DNA of 7,717 nt from Methylotenera sp. (lineage in GTDB: Bacteria; Pseudomonadota; Gammaproteobacteria; Burkholderiales; Methylophilaceae). This document shows, one piece after another, positions 6,801 to 7,717 of this stretch. Both the position numbers and the translations under genes were made by a program. The notes beneath the pieces are model-generated. The model had not been told where the DNA came from and made no database searches. It worked only from the letters and a program-made list of their open reading frames with translations. Location: NCBI GenBank assembly GCA_027487055.1, contig JAIYEJ010000198.1:1-7717 (forward strand). Reading direction: 5' to 3'. Position 1 is the stretch's first letter, and every line of letters starts with the position of its first letter.

Positions 6801-7717
6801 TTCACTAAAGGCTTGTCGGTTAAATGAGGAAATTCAGCGATACGCTTAAACCATGCGTCTTGATTCACTTCTACTCTATTATTTGTTCTTAGCTCAGTTG
6901 TCCAACCCGCAAACGCAGCTGATACCTGCTCAATAGCCGTTACTTGTGGGATATTTAAGTGTTCTTTTTCATCCAGAATATCATTTAAAAAGAACTCCAC
7001 TTTACCCGCAACTTCACCTAAAGCGCTTAATCCTACTGTACGTCCACTGCCCTTAAGCGTGTGAAAGCTTCGGCGCACTTCTACCAATGCATCATGATTA
7101 GTTGTATTGACGCGAAGTGCCTGACAGTTTTGTGCAATGTGCGCTAATACTTCTTCAGCTTCTGTTAGGTATATATCAAGCAACTCATCATCAAACGCTT
7201 GATCAGTAACCTTATCGCCAGCATCCATATCAACAAAATTAGCACTGGGCTGTGCCTCTTGTTCAGCCTTAATTTCGGTGATTTTATTCGAAAATAACGT
7301 ATCGGCTACATCGGTATCTATATCAATGACGGCTGTAATTGCATCATGGGTATCTGTTAATGCAAAATTAGAAACACGCTTATTTAATCTCAGCAATGCA
7401 TTTTCTAGTGCCATTTCTGCTTCAGGGCGTGTTTTTGGCATCTCATCAGCATATAACCCCAGCATGCTCAAACTTTCTGCCACCAACTCAAAATCTGATT
7501 GGTTTACCACATAGTCATCTTGCTGAAATTGATGTACAAAGCGTTTACATGCATTTGAAATAGCTGTAGGCGTAGGCAAGCCCAACATATCAAACACGCC
7601 AGAAACTTCACTTAAAGGTTGAGCAGTAAGCGACAAAGGTGATTTGTCATCAGGATTACGGAAGTAGCTATCAAGCGCTTGCTCTACAATTTTGAGTGAT
7701 TCATTAATATGTATAAC
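3899..7717 (-). CDS. chpA: ChpA/PilL-type hybrid chemosensory histidine kinase (Hpt x3, HATPase, CheW, receiver); 5' partial
   Basis: This is a CheA-family kinase of the type IV pilus (Chp) chemosensory class, which takes signals from a PilJ-like receptor and phosphorylates PilG/PilH-like regulators controlling twitching and surface responses. The frame stays open to base 7717, giving 1272 residues here; the true start lies beyond the edge. Counting from the edge: a helical N-terminal segment (INESLKIVEQALD at 4-16); Hpt1 with H219 in FHTLKGSGR; a divergent Hpt2 with H387 in NHTLASNA; an acidic linker about 487-520; Hpt3 with H584 in LHTLKGSARMAG; a second acidic linker about 638-658; a P3-like helical region about 670-840; HATPase with N box LEHLLRNAVAHGIE from 853, DDGAGI from 900, FETGFS from 936 and GRGVGMD from 951; a CheW-like domain about 990-1122; a Lys/Ala-rich linker; and a receiver about 1149-1267 with phosphoacceptor D1198 (LTDIEMPRMDG), DD at 1154-1155 and K1250 of GKP. 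ChpA-type proteins often exceed 1700 residues. A fused receiver and several Hpt modules separate it from a flagellar CheA. No transmembrane segment is seen. The symbol is inferred from architecture. Confidence 0.9.
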   Translation of the reverse strand, partial: VIHINESLKIVEQALDSYFRNPDDKSPLSLTAQPLSEVSGVFDMLGLPTPTAISNACKRFVHQFQQDDYVVNQSDFELVAESLSMLGLYADEMPKTRPEAEMALENALLRLNKRVSNFALTDTHDAITAVIDIDTDVADTLFSNKITEIKAEQEAQPSANFVDMDAGDKVTDQAFDDELLDIYLTEAEEVLAHIAQNCQALRVNTTNHDALVEVRRSFHTLKGSGRTVGLSALGEVAGKVEFFLNDILDEKEHLNIPQVTAIEQVSAAFAGWTTELRTNNRVEVNQDAWFKRIAEFPHLTDKPLVNEDLVSTEETATSASVNPRKKSTNKKPDAHVLIGGTRKMSRALYDIFLNESLQNIKILEDDVAQLTKATITAPSKTARQANHTLASNALAAEFKQMGDLGRALEHWLDEICPIWSPQHLLLYTNVIKSLSKMWQKISELDYPRSANALIKVLAEATQLAIQNKALPTETLENTKNELDTTISSEMVIDDDFTLDLTEEFSDDDQLIDDEVSDIEVKLITQGIDYQQRGGLNKDNVDNDLFAMFLEEAHEIIPELGSELRSWRANPKEMQHPDALQRALHTLKGSARMAGQTELGDSIHELEEQVTQALKRKNEAADFDLMFVELDKIGSYFEESKEVEADSDEEAVTQEDVAPAGRTTDRKAQFLRMRADTLDRLINEAGEISIIRSRLDRELTGFKQSSNDLTESVSRLRNYLRELEIEAETQLQSRLNILQETNETFDPLEFDRFTRLQELTRMIAESVNDVATIQGALLSNLDQSEAALQQQNRMNRDLQQSLLSARMLPFKQIAERMQRIVRQTARELKKSVDLFIEGETTEIDRSVLDKLGAPLEHLLRNAVAHGIEAPAERRKLNKPDSGVITLKVSQINDEINIIVNDDGAGINLKRIRDKAIKNKILTADAEISEQALMSLIFETGFSTAEKVSQIAGRGVGMDVVRNDISGLGGRVDLESEFGKGTTFNVQLPVTLSVAQVLAVRSGDTIYALPVTMIQQAQKIKRLDLIEAYKAGEIVWADNKYPLHYLSKLLHHQEHQPEDHAYVSILLLRSAQHNIALHVDEVIGNQEAVMKPIGAQLARVPGIVGATVAGDGRVILIINPVQLANLESLAAGSVVVKAPKAKATKVAVKRRVLVVDDSLTMRKVLARLLEREGFEVLVAKDGLDAMQLLQETTPDAILTDIEMPRMDGFGLARNIRDDARTVHTPLIMISSRTADKHQNLAKDIGVDAFFGKPVQDDDLINKVNDLINNKRSLH

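Noticed and set aside
1..7717. Search for a novel defence system, mobile element, CRISPR array, tRNA or other RNA gene
   Set aside because: The window is almost completely filled by three recognisable genes; no repeat-spacer pattern, transposase, terminal inverted repeats or tRNA-like cloverleaf was seen.

Overview
The window holds three genes, all reading right to left on the minus strand, and is almost entirely coding. In transcription order they are a large hybrid chemosensory histidine kinase of the ChpA/PilL type (5' end beyond the right edge), dnaE (complete; the replicative DNA polymerase III alpha subunit), and the first 76 codons of accA (acetyl-CoA carboxylase carboxyltransferase alpha, running off the left edge). 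No RNA gene, mobile element, CRISPR array or integration scar is visible.

The organism looks like a betaproteobacterium with a moderately AT-leaning genome (about 40-45% GC by eye, not computed). DnaE carries the wording I associate with betaproteobacterial homologues (for example RPGPMDLIPDYC and YSLGGADLLRRAMGKKK), the dnaE-accA pairing is common in beta- and gammaproteobacteria, and a ChpA-type kinase points to twitching or surface sensing by type IV pili. A Methylophilaceae-like or other Nitrosomonadales source is my best guess, from memory of protein style only.

Layout: 1-230 is accA (N-terminal part). 231-257 is a 27-bp spacer without a terminator, so dnaE and accA are probably cotranscribed. 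258-3782 is dnaE. 3783-3898 is a 116-bp AT-rich gap, the only sizeable non-coding stretch; it holds two candidate minus-strand -10 elements, one so close to the dnaE ATG that the transcript could be leaderless. 3899-7717 is the kinase: an N-terminal helical segment, three Hpt modules, a dimerisation/P3 region, a HATPase, a CheW-like domain and a C-terminal receiver. Its frame is open to the window edge, so the annotated TTG near 7636 is not the real start.

Functionally, dnaE and accA are housekeeping genes (chromosome replication and malonyl-CoA supply), while the kinase belongs to a signalling cluster whose other members (pilG/H/I/J types) would lie to the right. I see no previously undescribed system. 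The points worth a second look are small: a possible leaderless dnaE, a G8 tract inside dnaE, a short serine/arginine-rich insertion in DnaE, and a divergent second Hpt module in the kinase.
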